64,000 bases of DNA. Source: Paenibacillus sonchi (GTDB lineage: Bacteria; Bacillota; Bacilli; Paenibacillales; Paenibacillaceae). Positions 62,502-64,000 of the stretch are shown here, one piece after another (position 1 is the first letter of the stretch; the number at the start of each line of letters is the position of its first letter). The translations under genes were made by a program, and so were the position numbers. The DNA is taken from the NCBI RefSeq assembly GCF_016772475.1, contig NZ_CP068595.1:1426001-1490000 (forward strand), in the 5' to 3' direction. The notes under the pieces are model-generated. The model made no database searches, was not told the origin of the DNA, and saw only the letters and a program-made list of their open reading frames with translations.

Positions 62502-64000
62502 ATGGCTTTCATTAATAAAAAGCCTTTAACGATCATCCTCGGCTTTGTCGTCGTTCTTCAGCTCTCTCTATTTTACTATTACTCTTTATCAGTAGACCGG
62601 GAGTACCGGGCTGAAAAAGCCGACCTGTCCTCACAAGCAGTCATGCTAACCTCAAACATTGAAGAGAGAGTCTCGATTGTCAAAGGCGTCAGTTCCTTTA
62701 TACAAACGGTCGGCTTTGATGCTGATCCAAACCTGATTAATGAGTATCTGCACACCGCATACAACAATAATTCAAGCAACGTTATGAATATCATGATCGC
62801 TCCGGACGGCCTCATCCGTTACTTATATCCTCTCTCAGGCAACACAGCGATTCTGGGCAAAAGCCTGCTGCTGGATTCAGCACTGTCCTCACCCGGCATG
62901 GTCCAAGAAACCATCCGCTCCGGCGGCATTACAATAGACGGGCCCCGGACTCTCGCCCAGGGTGAATACGGCATGGTGATCAGACAAGCCATCTACCATA
63001 ACAATTCCTTTACAGGCATCGTTTCTGTAACACTGAAGATTGAGAATATTGTGGACCAGCTTTTGCTGAAGGACACCCGAATTTTTGTGAAAACAGAAGA
63101 CCATACTTTTCTATTCGGCACCCCTGCCGATCAGGAAGACAAGCAGTTAATAGTTCCCGTTACCGTCTACAATCAGCACTGGCTGATGGGCATCCCCATG
63201 CCTTCGCATAAGAAATGGGAGATGCTGCGCAGCGTTCTCTGGATCGATATGGCCATCCTGCTTATCATTGCCTTTATCCTCTACATTTTCTGGCATCAGA
63301 GCCGCTTCAACCGTGAACTGGAGCGGGTGGTCAGCATCCGCACACGTGATCTCCGCGTGTCCAAGCGTCTCTATGAAAAGCTCGCGCATTACGACAGCCT
63401 GACGGGAATACCCAACCGGCTGTATTTTATGGACGAGTTCGAACGCCTTCTGCAATCGGCAGAGCCGACCCAGACCTACACACTGTTCTTTTTCGATCTC
63501 AACCGTTTCAAGGAAATCAATGATACACTGGGTCACTCCATCGGGGACCAGGTCATCAAGACACTTGCCAATCGGCTGAAAAATGGCAAAGTGCCCTTCA
63601 AGCTGTTCGCACGCACCGGCGGCGATGAGTTCGTGATGGTATTCCCCGACCTGCCCCGGGAGCATATCCCCGCTATCGCCGAACACATCAGCGGACTGAT
63701 TTCGGAAACGCTGCTGATTTCCGGCGCGCATCTGAGCTTATCGACCAGTATAGGCGTCTCGCTGTATCCGGAGCACTCGCTGAACAAGGATGATCTGCTG
63801 AAGTTCGCGGACATGTCGATGTATCAGGCTAAAAGCCAGGAGGATGCCAATTACTTCATCTTTGATTGGGGGCTGCGCGAGAAGCTGGAGCAGAAGACGA
63901 TGATCGCCAAATATCTGCATTCCGCACTGGAGCGCGAAGAATTTGTGCTTCACTACCAGCCGCAGATCAACGCCGTTACCGGTAAAATGATCGGCATGGA
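62502..64000 (+). CDS. CHASE-GGDEF-EAL protein, truncated by window end
   Basis: Open frame to the end of the window (499 codons seen). The ATG at 62502 follows GGAGGCACTCC. Helix 1 is LTIILGFVVVLQLSLFYYYS; a CHASE-like sensor domain follows (about 40-225); helix 2 is near 235-257; GGDEF spans about 285-450 with intact RTGGDEFVMV; the EAL domain begins with FVLHYQPQINAVTG and is cut off before its EAL motif. The third GGDEF-EAL protein in 12 kb. Confidence 0.88.
   Translation, partial: MAFINKKPLTIILGFVVVLQLSLFYYYSLSVDREYRAEKADLSSQAVMLTSNIEERVSIVKGVSSFIQTVGFDADPNLINEYLHTAYNNNSSNVMNIMIAPDGLIRYLYPLSGNTAILGKSLLLDSALSSPGMVQETIRSGGITIDGPRTLAQGEYGMVIRQAIYHNNSFTGIVSVTLKIENIVDQLLLKDTRIFVKTEDHTFLFGTPADQEDKQLIVPVTVYNQHWLMGIPMPSHKKWEMLRSVLWIDMAILLIIAFILYIFWHQSRFNRELERVVSIRTRDLRVSKRLYEKLAHYDSLTGIPNRLYFMDEFERLLQSAEPTQTYTLFFFDLNRFKEINDTLGHSIGDQVIKTLANRLKNGKVPFKLFARTGGDEFVMVFPDLPREHIPAIAEHISGLISETLLISGAHLSLSTSIGVSLYPEHSLNKDDLLKFADMSMYQAKSQEDANYFIFDWGLREKLEQKTMIAKYLHSALEREEFVLHYQPQINAVTGKMIGM

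Overview
This window looks like a chromosomal segment of Paenibacillus or a close relative (low-G+C Firmicutes lineage, moderate GC). The evidence is a Spo0E-type phosphatase, a LtaS lipoteichoic acid synthase, CidR/CidAB, a TcyP-type cystine transporter, purine-rich AGGAGG ribosome sites, frequent GTG/TTG starts, and a glutaminyl-tRNA synthetase of the kind carried by Paenibacillus. I saw no rRNA, tRNA, prophage, transposase or CRISPR array.

Layout. 1-7.7 kb: MFS exporters, glnS, two GNAT acetyltransferases, a MOSC protein, and a repeat-rich gap at 4.2-5.2 kb. 7.7-14.6 kb: a redox/one-carbon block with a molybdopterin oxidoreductase, a formate/nitrite channel, a NADH oxidase-like flavoprotein and formate-THF ligase; the channel and the flavoprotein carry Crp/Fnr-type palindromes placed for opposite regulation. 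14.8-26 kb: luciferase-like oxidoreductase, FAD oxidoreductase, VanY-like peptidase, DEAD-box helicase, phasin-like/UbiB pair, ThuA-like protein, HemD. 26-34.4 kb: chemoreceptor, Fur-family regulator, FAD-Rieske oxidoreductase, SDR, IsdG-type heme monooxygenase, MMPL transporter. 34.9-39.1 kb: a MarR plus heterodimeric ABC exporter operon. 39.3-41.2 kb: the most interesting locus, an HTH-TPR receptor with a 45-aa secreted pro-peptide gene overlapping its 3' end (an RRNPP / Alo-like quorum-sensing pair), preceded by a Spo0E-family phosphatase. 41.3-49.6 kb: CidR/CidAB, Gfo/Idh oxidoreductase, an XPD-like helicase with a nuclease domain, LtaS, MarR. 49.8-64 kb: second chemoreceptor, three multidomain GGDEF-EAL proteins, a shrunken ABC transporter remnant, TcyP-like transporter, MenA-like prenyltransferase and acetate transporter.

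A striking property of the sequence as given is that at least nine genes are broken or lose their native end by a single missing base inside a short homopolymer (G/C runs of 3-6, A runs of 4-6). Restoring one base rejoins a textbook protein each time, and all events have the same sign. I read this as homopolymer under-calling in the assembly rather than gene decay, and describe those genes as one unit.

Intergenic DNA carries several dispersed repeat families: AAGTGG...CACTAA units, a ~100-bp palindromic element, a T-rich ~45-bp element and a 19-bp tandem array. Most operons end in clear intrinsic terminators.
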